Assembly (NCBI GenBank): GCA_031260455.1
Contig: JAIRJW010000004.1
Location: 1-33,226, forward strand
Reading direction: 5' to 3'
Origin: Fluviicola sp.
GTDB taxonomy: Bacteria > Bacteroidota > Bacteroidia > Flavobacteriales_D > Crocinitomicaceae
Length of the DNA stretch: 33,226 nt
Below, one piece after another: positions 31,778-33,226 of this stretch. Position 1 is the first letter of the stretch. Every line of letters begins with the position of its first letter. The notes under the pieces are model-generated. The model was not told the origin of the DNA, did not search any database, and saw only the letters and a program-made list of their open reading frames with translations. The translations under genes and the position numbers were made by a program.

Positions 31778-31785
31778 TAAAGATA
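31778..31785 (-). promoter_or_regulatory. -7-like box TATCTTTA before map
   Basis: One mismatch from TAnnTTTG on the minus strand. It places the start of transcription near 31772, giving either a leaderless 31772 start or a 21-nt leader to the 31751 start. Confidence 0.4.
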
Positions 31786-31955
31786 AGGGAAATTCAAAAG
31801 GAAAAATGGAAAAGGTAACTATTCACACAAATGTATGCGGATTAAAATTATTAATTTTCAGATCGTATAGAAGACCTATCAGATTCTGTATTCTTCTGCG
31901 GGAAATTTTTAAAAATCATCCATACTCCTGAACAAGTGTTTCTTAATTATCAGTT

Positions 31956-32807
31956 CTAAAACCGCTTCAACTGGAATGCTTCAAAAGTCCATTCGGGTGT
32001 GTAGATTTTCATGCGTTCTTCCAGGTTGTACCAGGGTGATTCTTCATCATTCATCGGATTTACCAATACCTGGATGTTTTGTGCTGGCATGTAGCTTTGT
32101 GCCAAAAGCACCCGTTTTTCACCAGCTGCATTTTCTGCCATATCTACCACAATTACAGCATGCCCGGGAGATCCTCCACGAATCAGCACATCTCCGATTT
32201 CGACATCTTTGAGTTGGATGGAACGTAATTCCTTATCCAGCGAAAGTGTGCCCGCATAATTGAAAACCGTTTCCATATATTTCAGGAAAGAGGTATAGCT
32301 TTTGTCTTCTGCAGCTGTTTTTTGCCAGGAAACGGAATTTCCGTGAATCAACACCCGATTTCCTTCCCTCCACTTGGAATAGGCACAATCAAATCCACTC
32401 ACAAAACGGAAGTGGATGTCTGAATAACGCTGCTGATGAAACAGGTATTCGGCTCTCAGGCGCATAACTGCATCTGCGCATTGCTGTAAATCCCGGTTTC
32501 CGACGGAAATATCAATGACTGCCGTGTGCGCTTGCTGATTACCTTTCAGCAAACCATTATACAGGTAAACTAGTGAACCATGTGGTTTCAAAGGAAGACT
32601 CCGCAGGTAAAACCCGAAACTGGTACTGTCGAGCTGTTTTCTGTTGAATCTTTCAGGTGGAAGTATCCGCGTTTCAATCCGGGTTCCGGAAGTATCAATC
32701 AACGGTACGGATGCATTTGATCCCCCAATGGTTTGCGGATTTTTTAGGTTACAAGCTGTCCAGCCCAAAATCAGGAGCAATAAGTATTTGTAAAGATAGT
32801 TTTTCAT
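31956..32807 (-). CDS. DUF4846 domain-containing lipoprotein
   Basis: A 283-aa exported protein with a signal peptide and a lipobox-like Cys19 (GWTAC). The mature part has the DUF4846 pattern: RFNRKQLDSTSFGFYLRSLP, GSLVYLYNG, QQCADAVMRLRAEYLF, FRFVSGFDC and a GGSPGHAVIVVDMAEN segment. The conserved Cys-containing GFDC and the GHAVIVVD His region recall papain-like or NlpC/P60-type cysteine peptidases, but activity is not established. It stands alone, with no coupled neighbour. Typical of Bacteroidetes genomes. Confidence 0.88.
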   Translation of the reverse strand: MKNYLYKYLLLLILGWTACNLKNPQTIGGSNASVPLIDTSGTRIETRILPPERFNRKQLDSTSFGFYLRSLPLKPHGSLVYLYNGLLKGNQQAHTAVIDISVGNRDLQQCADAVMRLRAEYLFHQQRYSDIHFRFVSGFDCAYSKWREGNRVLIHGNSVSWQKTAAEDKSYTSFLKYMETVFNYAGTLSLDKELRSIQLKDVEIGDVLIRGGSPGHAVIVVDMAENAAGEKRVLLAQSYMPAQNIQVLVNPMNDEESPWYNLEERMKIYTPEWTFEAFQLKRF

Positions 32808-33165
32808 TATTCTTATCGAGTTTATTTGCTATTCATTTGAAAATTCAGGTGATCTGACCTTATTTTCTAACTGCAATAAGACTTCAATACAAAGGATTTA
32901 AACAATCCGGATAGGCCGTTAAATCATATCTGAATCCTGTACAGGACATAAAACTAAACGTTTTCATTTCTTTTATCAAGCGAAGAGCCTGATTTGTTGT
33001 TATAATTCCTTGTTACACAATTAAAATAAGAAACATTTAAATCTGCTGTTTTTCCAAGTAACCGAGATAAAGAACCGCTATTTTTTTGAGACTTTTCCGG
33101 CACGCTCGTCAATCTTAGATTCAATTCATAAATGCAACTATCCGTAGTTGCTAAGTAAAAATCAA
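32808..33165. other. Intergenic region, nothing definite
   Basis: A 358-bp spacer upstream of the DUF4846 gene (minus strand). It must contain that gene's promoter, but I see no clear TTG/TAnnTTTG pair. No ORF, tRNA or repeat is evident. Confidence 0.4.
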
Positions 33166-33191
33166 GGGAAAGAGAAGTTATTCTCTTTCCC
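33166..33191 (-). terminator. Terminator of a minus-strand gene entering from the right
   Basis: GGGAAAGAGAA, loop, TTCTCTTTCCC form a perfect 11-bp stem with a 4-nt loop. On the minus strand it is followed by TTGATTTTT. A minus-strand frame ending FGR with stop TAG at 33214-33216 would be the gene it serves, but only three codons are visible, so the gene itself is not called. Confidence 0.65.
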
Positions 33192-33226
33192 AGAGATAAA
33201 AAGCTTAAATTGACTACCGACCAAAG

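Overview
The window comes from a Bacteroidota chromosome, most likely Flavobacteriales and in style close to Fluviicola/Crocinitomicaceae. The family set (DUF2911, DUF4846, DUF6132, SMUG2-type glycosylase) and several promoter boxes of the Bacteroidetes form TAnnTTTG, mostly without Shine-Dalgarno sequences, support this. The genus is an inference; no rRNA or species marker is present.

Layout. 1-2460: a tandem array of about 1-kb units, each encoding two small lipoproteins (called type A and type B here), with near-identical 99-bp spacers; the last type B gene is cut off where it meets the terminator of a convergent DUF2911 gene. 3.6-5.9 kb: an AT-rich patch with a DUF2089 zinc-ribbon/HTH protein, a Yip1-like membrane protein and a secreted alpha/beta hydrolase flanked by cassette-like border motifs. 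6.2-7.1 kb: SMUG2-type DNA glycosylase plus a small unknown ORF. 7.1-15.0 kb: a metal-efflux locus, consisting of an OmpR-type response regulator and histidine kinase followed by an outer-membrane factor, a lipoprotein adaptor, a DUF190 protein and a CzcA-type RND pump. 15.3-16.6 kb: an MFS transporter. 16.8-18.8 kb: an intact sulfur/redox module (OsmC-like, rhodanese, DUF6132, thioredoxin) bracketed by gene debris, namely a KAP-like NTPase start, the frameshifted tail of a Crp/Fnr regulator, and a broken cytochrome b561 start. 18.86-19.3 kb: three minus-strand tRNA genes (Ser-GCT, Pro-TGG, Arg-TCT).

The rest is mostly housekeeping: a PlsC-like acyltransferase; a pabB-like gene overlapping tilS, preceded by a repeat-rich promoter region; a conserved 89-aa protein; a stand-alone DsbD N-terminal domain protein followed by full DsbD; recG with a small TonB-C-like periplasmic protein; dus; map with a translationally coupled membrane protein; and a DUF4846 lipoprotein. 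The right end holds a terminator for a gene entering from outside.

Nothing in the window is clearly a new defence or mobile system. The most notable observations are the eroded regulator and flanking debris around the redox module, the tandem lipoprotein array, the -7 boxes lying 4-5 nt before start codons (possible leaderless mRNAs), and the palindromic repeats at the pabB promoter.
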